Shown: positions 55,313-63,700 of the stretch, in pieces | Layout: each line of letters opens with the position of its first letter | Position numbering within the stretch: the stretch's first letter is position 1 | NCBI GenBank assembly: GCA_028383305.1 | Contig: JAOEVD010000003.1 | Span: forward strand, 69,442 to 133,441 | Reading direction: 5' to 3' | DNA from: Candidatus Puniceispirillum sp. | GTDB taxonomy: Bacteria > Pseudomonadota > Alphaproteobacteria > Puniceispirillales > Puniceispirillaceae | Length of the DNA: 64,000 nucleotides | Position numbers and translations under genes: made by a program | The notes under the pieces: generated by a model | Database searches by the model: none | What the model was told of the DNA's origin: nothing | What the model saw: only the letters and a program-made list of their open reading frames with translations

Positions 55313-55782
55313 ATGACACGAAAACAACTTGTCACAAGAACCGAAATTGCCAAAATGGCCGGCGAGGACAAACGGCATTTCTAAACCGCGACGCACGGCA
55401 TCTGCAAAAACCGCTTGGTGACATTGCCGGATTGACCAAATTGGGCTTTCATCTGATCGATGTGCCAATCGGGTCGGCGTCTTGTGCTTTTCACCGGCAT
55501 ATTTGCGAAGAAGAATGTATCTATATTCTCGAAGGTACCGGAACAGCGCGCATTGGCGATACGGTTTTGCAGGTCGAAGCTGGTGATTTTATTGCCTATC
55601 CGGCTGGGGGTGAGGCGCATGACCTTCGCAATACGGGATCATCCCTATTGAAATGCATCATTGTTGGCCAGCGGCTGGATTTTGACATTGTCGATTATCC
55701 TGAACAGGCACGGCGACTCTATCGCGCCAATGGCGAAAAGGGTGATCTGGTCGATATGGCGGTGATTGTTCCTCGCCAGTAA
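55313..55782 (+). pseudogene. Cupin-domain protein with a one-base frameshift
   Basis: The reading frame from the ATG at 55313 (GGAG 8 nt upstream) gives MTRKQLVTRTEIAKMAGEDKRHF and then stops at 55382. The next frame continues FLNRDARHLQKPLGDIAGLTKLGFHLIDVP to a stop at 55782. One extra T near 55377-55381 (CATTTCTAAAC) would join both halves into a roughly 156-residue cupin. The cupin core has FHRHICEEECIYILEGTGTARIGDTVLQVEAGDFIAYPAG, with metal-ligand histidines and glutamate. The gene lies on the plus strand between trpD and trpG. It may be a true pseudogene, a sequencing error or a recoded gene. The function is unknown. Confidence 0.75.
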
Positions 55783-55822
55783 CAGGCTATAAAATATGAG
55801 CCGGAAATCTCGGGTGAAAAGC

Positions 55823-56497
55823 CTAGGCGTGCATCTGATCGGGAAAGCGCTGGTCAAGCCGCAGAATTTGTGCCTCAAGCCGATCCAGCGTTTCACCCGA
55901 TGTGATGCCGTGACTGCAGATTTCAAGAAATTGCGCTAAAATCCGGTAACCTGCCACCGAGGCGATTGATTCTGGATGAAATTGAACACCGTGAAGTTCG
56001 GCAGTATTATGCGAAATTCCCATGATTGCCCCGGCTTTGGTGCGGGCGGTTACGGTCAATTCGGCGGGAAGGGTGGCCTCGTCAACCACCAGCGAATGAT
56101 AGCGCGTCACCGGAAAGGCATCAGGGCATAATGCCAGAACATCGCTTTTTACCGCATTGCTTCGGGTTTTTTCGACCATCGATAATTTGCCATGCACCGG
56201 CGGATCAACGCGTTTAATTTCGGCGCCGAAGGCCGCGGCAAGCGACTGATGACCAAGGCAAACACCAAGAAGCGGCGTTCCAGCATCTTTGGCGGCGCGG
56301 ATCAGATCTATGGATATGCCGGCATTTTGCGGCGTTCCCGGACCGGGTGAAATGATAATCCCTTCCAGATCGCGGGCAATCACGTCATCAGCCGACATTG
56401 CGTCATTGCGCAGAATTTCGACCTCAGCACCAAGATCAGACAGGAAATGCCACAGATTCCATGTGAAGCTGTCATAATTATCGATCAGAACGAACAA
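55823..56497 (-). CDS. trpG: Anthranilate synthase glutamine amidotransferase subunit
   Basis: A 224-residue class I glutaminase. VLIDNYDSFTWNLWHFL opens the domain, IIISPGPGTPQNAGIS follows, GVCLGHQSLAAAFGAEI has the nucleophile cysteine, and HGVQFHPESIAS the catalytic histidine and glutamate. The start appears to be TTG at 56497 (AAAGGGC about 8 nt upstream); the track N-terminus is not family-like. It may also serve folate synthesis as PabA. No trpE is adjacent. Confidence 0.93.
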   Translation of the reverse strand: MFVLIDNYDSFTWNLWHFLSDLGAEVEILRNDAMSADDVIARDLEGIIISPGPGTPQNAGISIDLIRAAKDAGTPLLGVCLGHQSLAAAFGAEIKRVDPPVHGKLSMVEKTRSNAVKSDVLALCPDAFPVTRYHSLVVDEATLPAELTVTARTKAGAIMGISHNTAELHGVQFHPESIASVAGYRILAQFLEICSHGITSGETLDRLEAQILRLDQRFPDQMHA

Positions 56498-56757
56498 GAT
56501 AGTGCCCTTTTGCCAGCAGGTTAGGGATAGGGTGAATTCTATCACTTTATTACAGGCTTTTGCCAAAGCTGCCAAGCGCGCTATGGTCTAAATGAAACCT
56601 GCACAATAAGTTCGAGCGGCAAATGCAATGGGCGAATGCGATGGGTGAGGGGCGGTAAAACCCGAAAAAACAACGCAAAAATATGTGGTAAAATAATACC
56701 TCATAACTAACCCTCTGTAAAAATTGAGTAAATCTATTTTTCGCGCGAAAATAATAT

Positions 56758-56786
56758 TTGACGCTATCGCCGAAACTGCCTATAAC
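56758..56786 (+). promoter_or_regulatory. Strong sigma-70-type promoter for rplM-rpsI
   Basis: TTGACG, 17 nt, then TATAAC. Both hexamers differ from consensus by one base and the spacing is ideal. It lies 72 nt before the rplM ATG in the 360-nt spacer between trpG and rplM. The rest of the spacer shows nothing I can assign. Confidence 0.85.
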
Positions 56787-56857
56787 CCGCGGCAGGACAG
56801 CTTGTGATGCGTGGAGTGCCATGTTTCGCAGGCTCATTTTTTTCTGGAGATGATAAC

Positions 56858-57325
56858 ATGCCTTTGCCAAGGACCTATGTTGCAACGCCAAAAGACATCG
56901 AGAAAAACTGGTTCGTCATCGACGCAGCCGATCTCGTTCTTGGGCGTCTTGCTTCGCTTGTTGCCATGCGCGTTCGCGGAAAGCACAAGCCAACCTACAC
57001 ACCAAATATGGATTGCGGTGATCACATCATCATCGTCAATGCCGAAAAGGTGCATTTGACCGGTAACAAGCGTAGCGCCAAGACCTATTATTGGCATACG
57101 GGCCATCCGGGCGGCATTAAAGAGCGGACTGCCGACAAGATTCTTGACGGTCGCTTTCCAACCCGCGTGATTGAAAAAGCTGTCGAGCGCATGATCCCGC
57201 GCGGACCGCTTGGCCGTCAAGCGATGCGTAACCTGCATATCTATGCAGGCCCAAGCCACCCGCATGAAGCACAACAGCCGGTCGCGCTGGATATTGCTAG
57301 CATGAACTCAAAGAATGTGAGGTAG
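56858..57325 (+). CDS. rplM: 50S ribosomal protein L13
   Basis: A 155-residue protein starting [71 protein letters not shown], the standard L13 N-terminus, with [31 protein letters not shown] near the end. GGAG precedes the ATG at 56858. It is followed by rpsI after 2 nt. Confidence 0.97.
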   Translation: MPLPRTYVATPKDIEKNWFVIDAADLVLGRLASLVAMRVRGKHKPTYTPNMDCGDHIIIVNAEKVHLTGNKRSAKTYYWHTGHPGGIKERTADKILDGRFPTRVIEKAVERMIPRGPLGRQAMRNLHIYAGPSHPHEAQQPVALDIASMNSKNVR

Positions 57326-57327
57326 TC

Positions 57328-57837
57328 ATGGCCGAAGATACACAAAACACAGAAACACAGGCCGAAGGTTTGGCAGCATTAGGCGCAATCAGTGCAGACG
57401 CAGCGGTTGCCGAAGTGCCAGCAGCACCGGCTGAGCCGAAAATCGACAATCTTGGCCGTTCATATGCAACAGGTCGCCGCAAAGATGCCGCTGCCCGCGT
57501 ATGGGTAAAACGCGGCACAGGTCAGGTTACAATCAATGGCCGCAAGCTTGAGGTTTATTTTGCCCGCCCTGTTTTGCAGATGATTTTGGCACAGCCATTT
57601 GATGCAACCGAGCGCACTGGCGAATTTGACGTGATTGCAACCGTTCGCGGTGGTGGCTTGTCTGGTCAGGCCGGTGCGGTTCGTCATGGCATCAGCCGCG
57701 CGCTAACCCTGTTTGAGCCGGGTCTTCGTCCGGTTTTGAAAGCTGGCGGGTTCCTGACACGCGACTCACGCGTTGTTGAGCGTAAGAAATATGGTAAGGC
57801 GAAAGCCCGCCGTAGCTTCCAGTTCTCCAAGCGTTAA
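57328..57837 (+). CDS. rpsI: 30S ribosomal protein S9
   Basis: A 169-residue S9. The core from about residue 42 reads [34 protein letters not shown] and ends [12 protein letters not shown], the conserved tail that contacts P-site tRNA. The first 40 residues are an acidic, alanine-rich extension ([35 protein letters not shown]), common in Alphaproteobacteria. It shares the promoter of rplM. Confidence 0.96.
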   Translation: MAEDTQNTETQAEGLAALGAISADAAVAEVPAAPAEPKIDNLGRSYATGRRKDAAARVWVKRGTGQVTINGRKLEVYFARPVLQMILAQPFDATERTGEFDVIATVRGGGLSGQAGAVRHGISRALTLFEPGLRPVLKAGGFLTRDSRVVERKKYGKAKARRSFQFSKR

Positions 57838-57846
57838 AAATATTTG

Positions 57847-57942
57847 GAGTACTGTGATACTCTATTATTTGATGATTTGAGTACAGGGGTACTCCATTAC
57901 TTGATGGTTTGAGTAATATGACACTCCGGTGTTGGAAGATCT
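57847..57942. repeat. Tandem array A: three 32-bp units with GAGTAC palindromes
   Basis: Units begin at 57847, 57879 and 57911. Units 1 and 2 match at 26 of 32 positions; unit 3 is more diverged. Each starts with a small palindrome of the type GAGTA-N-TACTC (for example GAGTAC-AGGG-GTACTC). The array begins 9 nt after the rpsI stop. Confidence 0.88.
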
Positions 57943-57950
57943 CATTTTTG

Positions 57951-57980
57951 AAAAGGGCTGGCTTTTGCTGGCCCTTTTTT
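57951..57980 (+). terminator. Intrinsic terminator of rplM-rpsI
   Basis: AAAAGGGCTGGC pairs with GCTGGCCCTTTT in a 12-bp stem (two G-U pairs) around a TTTT loop, followed by T-rich DNA. It lies 113 nt after the rpsI stop, with repeat array A transcribed in between. Confidence 0.88.
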
Positions 57981-58009
57981 GTGGCGTGACCTTTGATTTA
58001 TATAGGGAT

Positions 58010-58060
58010 CGGATTTCGATAGGGGTCGGATTTAGATATAGACCGGATTTAGATATAGAT
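58010..58060. repeat. Tandem array B: three 17-bp units
   Basis: CGGATTTCGATAGGGGT, CGGATTTAGATATAGAC and CGGATTTAGATATAGAT follow each other without gaps. The last two differ at one base. No coding frame or palindrome was recognised. It is unrelated in sequence to the arrays on either side. Confidence 0.85.
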
Positions 58061-58105
58061 CGCGCGGTGGGGTTTGCCATGAGAGGTATTTAACAATTTT
58101 TTAAT

Positions 58106-58183
58106 GAGTATAGAAATACTCTACCTTTCAGGAGTATAGAAATACTCTTTCTTTCAAGAGTGTATAAATACCCATTATTTTAG
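58106..58183. repeat. Tandem array C: three 26-bp units with GAGTAT palindromes
   Basis: Units start at 58106, 58132 and 58158. Units 1 and 2 match at 23 of 26 positions; unit 3 is degenerate. The first two carry a perfect hairpin GAGTAT-AGAA-ATACTC. The GAGTA/TACTC core is shared with array A, although the period and spacer differ. It ends just before the stop of the minus-strand gene at 58193. Confidence 0.88.
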
Positions 58184-58192
58184 AAAAAATGG

Positions 58193-58507
58193 TCAATCAT
58201 CAAGGCCAGCGGAATTTCTTTTTAAAAGAAAAACAATTGCCGTGAATGCGTTGGCGATCATCCAAAGTTCTTTCGCATTGAGCTGAATTTGAAAAACAGG
58301 GTTGTAAAGCACCGCGATAAACCCAAAAACAAAACAGAACCATTTGTCTTGATTAAGATACAATCTGTGCATCAGGAAAAGGGCGCAACCATAAACCACT
58401 AATCGAGACAGCGTATAGTAACTATAGGGCATCGGTAATATACCAATTGCCATAACAGCTATCGGTGCAATCCAGATCAACCGTTTATCCAGCTTGTTAT
58501 CTTTCAT
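58193..58507 (-). CDS. Small membrane protein, DUF6804-like
   Basis: A 104-residue protein with about three membrane helices (roughly 9-26, 33-48 and 57-95). The pattern ILPMPYSYYTLSRLVVYGCALFL, WFCFVFGFIAVLYNPVFQIQLNAKELWMIANAFTAIVFLL resembles the DUF6804 family of uncharacterised small membrane proteins (recalled, not searched). It overlaps the end of the upstream gene by 11 nt, so the two are probably one operon. The function is unknown. Confidence 0.6.
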   Translation of the reverse strand: MKDNKLDKRLIWIAPIAVMAIGILPMPYSYYTLSRLVVYGCALFLMHRLYLNQDKWFCFVFGFIAVLYNPVFQIQLNAKELWMIANAFTAIVFLLKRNSAGLDD

Positions 58508-58766
58508 ATTTAGTAACTACAATCCACATGGCGGCAGTTGTGCAAATGGAAAGACCACCGGCTTGCCAAAAACTCCAGCCCCAAACATCCATTGCTCCAA
58601 CGATGCTTGTAATGCTGCCAATGAACGGAAGTGAGGTAATGAAAAGCGAGAGAATCGATGTTAAAAACCCATCCATACCAAACCAATACATCAACCCGTC
58701 ATCAATCGCCCCCCACCTTACAAGTATCAACCCAAGAGTTGTGCCGAAACTAAACGGTCGCAACAT
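58497..58766 (-). CDS. Hypothetical small membrane protein
   Basis: An 89-residue protein with two or three hydrophobic segments (about 8-18, 32-56 and 66-85), rich in glycine, serine and aromatic residues: DGFLTSILSLFITSLPFIGSITSIVGAMDVWGWSFWQAGGLSICTTAAMWIVV. I do not recognise the family. It overlaps the DUF6804-like gene, which supports it being real, but no strong ribosome binding site was checked. A shadow ORF lies on the other strand. Confidence 0.5.
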   Translation of the reverse strand: MLRPFSFGTTLGLILVRWGAIDDGLMYWFGMDGFLTSILSLFITSLPFIGSITSIVGAMDVWGWSFWQAGGLSICTTAAMWIVVTKYER

Positions 58767-58882
58767 GAATTCATCCCTATGTTTCCTTCATTGCCAAACC
58801 GTTTATGTGACCGGTGGCTCTATAGCGATTTGTTCTTTTATTGACGGCACCATCACTTTGCGAAATTGAAAATTAACGCCAC

Positions 58883-59374
58883 TCAACAGCCTTTATAGTT
58901 TTTGGCAATACAGTCTTTGGCGCGTTTCTGCGCCGCGTGAATTTGGGCAGGGGTCATTTCTTTGGCAATTGCATTCCGCAGTTTTGGTGCGATCTCGCTG
59001 CCATTCACTGCCGCAATATTCGCCCACATGTGCGCGGTAATATAATCTTGGATAACACCGCGTCCATTGTGATATAACTGCCCCAGTCCATATTGAGCTG
59101 GCGCATTTCCTTGGTTGGCGGCAAGCGCGTACCATTTTAATGCTGTTTTATAATCTTGCAGAACGCCCTGTCCCTCAAAATACATGACCCCCAGATTAGA
59201 TTGGGCAGCGGCAAGCCCTTGTTCGGCAATGGGCGTCCATTCACGCAATGCCGCCGCATAATCACCTTTTTGGGCAGCCGCAAATCCTGCCTCAAAGTCA
59301 GCCACCACCACCGCGCCGATTGATCCAAAGATCAGCGCGCCAAAAATTGAAATCATGGCAAGCGTCTGTTTCAT
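58883..59374 (-). CDS. Sel1-repeat periplasmic protein
   Basis: A 163-residue protein from the ATG at 59374. A signal peptide (MKQTLAMISIFGALIFGSIGAVVVA) is followed by Sel1-like repeats: AALREWTPIAEQGLAAAQSNLGVMYFEGQGVLQDYKTALKWYALAANQGNAPAQYGLGQLYHNGRGVIQDYITAHMWANIAA. These TPR-like repeats bind protein partners; several bacterial members act in envelope or signalling tasks. The exact partner is unknown. The track start at 59422 adds 16 residues that spoil the signal peptide. Confidence 0.85.
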   Translation of the reverse strand: MKQTLAMISIFGALIFGSIGAVVVADFEAGFAAAQKGDYAAALREWTPIAEQGLAAAQSNLGVMYFEGQGVLQDYKTALKWYALAANQGNAPAQYGLGQLYHNGRGVIQDYITAHMWANIAAVNGSEIAPKLRNAIAKEMTPAQIHAAQKRAKDCIAKNYKGC

Positions 59375-59596
59375 GTCGAAACAATCACATAAGAACCCCA
59401 ATTTAAAAAGCAGAAAATACATCTTAAAGCATTGTTTTTGTTGTATCTAATTTAACTTTATTAGATAGTTTCTTGCTGACGCGCCCAATCTTGCCCATCT
59501 CATCCAGCGCAAAAAATATCCCAGCGCATGAAAATATCTTATTATGAATTTGATAAAGGCCGTAGGCTGTCCGCTAGGCCAACAGAAGGAAGCGCG

Positions 59597-60256
59597 ATGT
59601 TCATCCCAAGCGAATTTGCCGAACAACGAGACAGCGTGATCAACGCGATCTTGGCGCAATATCCGTTGGCGACCTTGGTCACCCAGTCAGATCAGGGATT
59701 GGCGGCAAACCATATCCCCATTTTGCCCGATGGCGATTTGCATTATGGCGATGATCACATCTGTGGCGGCCGGTTGATCGGCCATATTGCGCGGCGCAAC
59801 CAGCTTGTTGATATCTGCCAAGAAGAAAGCAAGGTTTTGGTGATTTTCCAAGCCGCCGATGGTTATATCAGCCCCAATTGGTATCCAACCAAGGCCGAAC
59901 ATCACAAATATGTGCCAACATGGAATTATCAGGCCATCCATTTTCACGGCACCATCCGCTTTATCCATGATGCAAAAGGCAAGGGCGCCATTGTTGGCAA
60001 GCTAACCAAATTTTTCGAAGATAAAACCAATGGCAAACAGGGCTGGAAAATGGCGCAGGCACCGCGCGACTATCTTGCCAAACAGATTGACAATATTACC
60101 GGGTTTGAAATTGACCTCACCGGCTATTTTGCCAAATCCAAACTCAGCCAGAACCGCGATAAGGTTGATTTCGATAATGTCGTGACAAATTTAAACCAAG
60201 CCGGCAATCATGATCTGGCACGCGCGATGACCAATCTCGATGATGACTCCTCTTGA
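59597..60256 (+). CDS. PaiB-like FMN-binding family protein
   Basis: A 219-residue protein matching the PaiB family: MFIPSEFAEQRDSVINAILAQYPLATLVTQSDQGLAANHIPIL, GHIARRNQLVDICQEESKVLVIFQAADGYISPNWYPTKAEHHKYVPTWNYQAIHFHGTIRFI and ITGFEIDLTGYFAKSKLSQNR. The split-barrel fold binds flavin. Bacillus PaiB was described as a negative regulator, but many relatives are unstudied. AAGGAAG lies before the ATG at 59597; the track start is too early. Confidence 0.88.
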   Translation: MFIPSEFAEQRDSVINAILAQYPLATLVTQSDQGLAANHIPILPDGDLHYGDDHICGGRLIGHIARRNQLVDICQEESKVLVIFQAADGYISPNWYPTKAEHHKYVPTWNYQAIHFHGTIRFIHDAKGKGAIVGKLTKFFEDKTNGKQGWKMAQAPRDYLAKQIDNITGFEIDLTGYFAKSKLSQNRDKVDFDNVVTNLNQAGNHDLARAMTNLDDDSS

Positions 60257-60271
60257 TAAAGATAAAAAGCC

Positions 60272-60679
60272 ATGACCAACCCCCATCACGATCAAAGCCG
60301 TTTGCATGGCCGCTGTCATTGCGGAAAAATTGTGTTTTCAACACCGTCTCAGCTGGATTTTGTCGCGGCGCGGCGGTGCGATTGCAGCTTATGTCGGCGG
60401 CGCTGGGCGGTGATTGTTAGCTGTCCGCTTGACCAGTTTATCCTTGAAAAAGGCGCTGAATCGCTTGCCCTTTATCAATGGAACACGACGATTGCCAAAC
60501 ATTATTTCTGCAAGATTTGCGGGATTTACACGCATCATATCCGACGAAGTGACCCAAGCGTTTATGGCGTCAATATTGGCTGTTTCGATGATATTAATAT
60601 TCGTGACTATCTGGCGACCGATATTAATGATGGGGTCAGCATGAGCCTTGTCGACGATAATGATCGCCGATCATTCTGA
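60272..60679 (+). CDS. GFA/CENP-V family zinc protein
   Basis: A 135-residue protein with paired cysteines: CHCGKIVF, CDCSLCRRR and CKICGIYTHH. This is the zinc-binding pattern of the GFA family, named after the glutathione-dependent formaldehyde-activating enzyme. Most members have no proven substrate. It lies 15 nt after the PaiB-like gene on the same strand, so the two are probably co-transcribed. Confidence 0.88.
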   Translation: MTNPHHDQSRLHGRCHCGKIVFSTPSQLDFVAARRCDCSLCRRRWAVIVSCPLDQFILEKGAESLALYQWNTTIAKHYFCKICGIYTHHIRRSDPSVYGVNIGCFDDINIRDYLATDINDGVSMSLVDDNDRRSF

Positions 60680-60760
60680 TTGCTGATCATTCTAACATTG
60701 ACATTTTGTTGATAATTTACAAACGTTGTCGCATCACAAACGTTTCACGGATGACGACAA

Positions 60761-63700
60761 ATGGCCAAGCCCGATCACAATAAAAACAGCAAAAACAATG
60801 ATAAATCAGGATGGCAATTCTGGGTTGATCGTGGCGGCACCTTTACCGATCTTGTGGCGCGGACGCCCGATGGTGATTTGCTAACGCATAAATTACTGTC
60901 GGAAAATCCCGAAGCCTATGAAGATGCCGCTTTGCAGGGCATGCGCGATCTGATGCATATCGCCAAAGATGTGCCTTTGCCAGCCGATGCCATTGATGCG
61001 GTGAAAATGGGAACAACCGTGGCGACAAACGCGCTTCTTGAGCGCAAGGGCGATAAAACCCTGCTTGTTTTGACAAAAGGGTTTCGTGACCAGCTTCGCA
61101 TCGCCTATCAGGCGCGGCCACGCCTGTTTGACAAGGAAATCATCCTTCCCGAAATGCTATATGACCGCATTGAAGAGGTGATCGAACGCGTTGATGCGCG
61201 TGACCAGATTATTACGCCGCTTGATCTTGATGATGTAACGCCGCGGTTGCAGGCTGCTTTTGATGATAGCATTCGCGCCATTGCCATTGTTTTGATGCAT
61301 GGCTACCGCGTGCCAGCGCATGAATTGGCAATTGCCGAACGCGCCCGCGAAATTGGCTTTACGCAAATTTCAACAAGCCATGGTACCAGCCCGATGATCA
61401 AATTTGTTGGGCGCGGCGATACCACGGTTGCTGATGCTTATCTGTCGCCTATTTTGCGGCGTTATATCGACCGTCTTGCCCGCGATATTGATCAATCCAA
61501 AGGCACCAAGCTGCAATTGATGCAATCAAATGGTGGCCTGACCGATGCCAGCCTGTTTCAGGGCAAGGATGCCATTTTATCAGGTCCTGCTGGCGGCATT
61601 GTTGGCGCGGTGAAAACCGCCAAACAGGCGGGGTTTGACAAGGTTATCACCTTTGATATGGGCGGCACCTCAACCGATGTTGCGCATTATGAAAATGCCT
61701 ATGAGCGCGTGTTTGATACGGTTGTTGCTGGCGTGCGGATTCACGCGCCAATGCTGCTGATTCATACGGTTGCCGCTGGTGGCGGGTCAATTTGCCGGTT
61801 TGAACATGGCCGGTTCCAAGTTGGGCCGGAAAGCGCCGGTGCCAATCCGGGGCCTGCTTGCTATCGCCGGGATGGCCCGCTTGCCGTGACCGATTGCAAC
61901 GCCATGCTTGGCAAGCTACAGCCACAATATTTCCCGCATGTTTTCGGCCCCAATCAGGATGAGGCGCTGGACGTGGCACCGGTACGCGCCGGTTTTGCCG
62001 CGCTGGCGGCACAGGTCGAAGCGGAAACCGGTATCAAACGAAGCGAAGAAGAAATTGCCAGCGGCTTTTTGCGTATCGCAGTTGAAAACATGGCAAATGC
62101 GATCAAGAAAATTTCGGTTCAGCGTGGTTATGATGTCACTGAGTATGCGCTTCAATGTTTTGGCGGGGCAGGCGGCCAGCATGCCTGTTTAATTGCCGAT
62201 GTTCTGGGCATGAAAACGGTTTTGATTCATCCTTTTGCTGGTGTTTTATCGGCCTATGGCATGGGGCTGGCCGATGTGACGGCGCTTCGCGAACGCACAC
62301 TTGAAGCTGGATTTAATGAAAATCTGACGTCAAGGCTGCAAAGCGAGCTGGATGATCTCGCCACGCAAAGCGAGGCTGAACTTGTGGGTCAGGATATTGC
62401 CAGCGCGCACATTGAAACAAATCGTTATGTCCATCTTCGCTATGACGGGTCGGATACCGCGCTTGCCGTGCCGTTTGGCTCGATTGCGGCGATGATTGCT
62501 GATTTTGAATCCTCCTATCAATCACGGTTTGGCTTTTTGATGCCGGATAAGGCACTTGTTGCCGCCACGATTTCGGTCGAGTCAATTGGCCGGAATTTTG
62601 ATGTTGAGACTAGTGTTACCGCCGCTCCTGGCGCGCCGCTGGATATTCTGGATCATGTTCAATGCTATATGGATGACCAATTTGTTAAGGCACCGGTCTA
62701 TGCCCGCAGCACAATCGCCGCAGGGCAACGAATTATGGGGCCAGCCCTGATCACCGAAGCCACTGGAACCAATGTGATCGAACCTGGTTGGCAGGCGGAA
62801 ATGACCGCGATTGGCAATCTTGTCGTTCGGCGTGTCGTGGCCGTTGCACCGCGGGTGGCGATTGGCACAAATTGCGACCCAGTGATGCTGGAAGTGTTCA
62901 ATAATCTGTTTATGTCGATTGCCGAACAGATGGGCTATACGCTGCAAAACACCGCGCTTTCGGTCAATGTTAAAGAAAGGCTGGATTTCTCTTGCGCCAT
63001 TTTTGATCCGGCGGGTGCGTTGATCGCCAATGCCCCGCATATGCCGGTTCATCTTGGGTCAATGGGCGAATCAGTTAGCGCTGTTATCCGCGGTAATCAG
63101 GGTAATATCAATGCTGGCGACGCCTTTGTTCTGAACAACCCCTATAATGGCGGAACGCATCTTCCCGATATCACCGTCATCACACCGGTTTTTGATGATG
63201 CTGGCAAGGATATCCTGTTCTTTGTTGCCTCGCGCGGGCATCACCCCGATGTTGGTGGTCGCACGCCGGGTTCAGCACCGCCAGATTCAAAACATATCGA
63301 AGAAGAAGGCGTTTTGATCGATAATTTCAAGCTTGTTGATGGCGGAAACTATCGCGAAACAGAAATGCGCGCCATTTTGGATTCGGCAAAATATCCAGCG
63401 CGCAATACGGATCAAAATATCGCCGATCTTCGCGCCCAGCTAGCGGCCAATGAAAAGGGCGTTCGTGAACTTCACAAAATGGTCACGCATTACGGATTGG
63501 CAACGGTTATCGCCTATATGGGCCATGTTCAGGATAATGCCGAAGAATCGGTTCGTCGTGTCATTGATGTTCTCAAAGATGGCAGCTTTACCTATCCAAT
63601 GGATAATGGACAACAGGTCAAGGTCACGATTTCAATCAATAAATCCAACCGGTCGGCAATTGTTGATTTCACCGGCACAAGTAAGCAGGGTGCGAATAAT

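Noticed and set aside
57841-58190. CRISPR array
   Set aside because: Only three units per array, repeats too short and spacers not unique, and no cas genes nearby.
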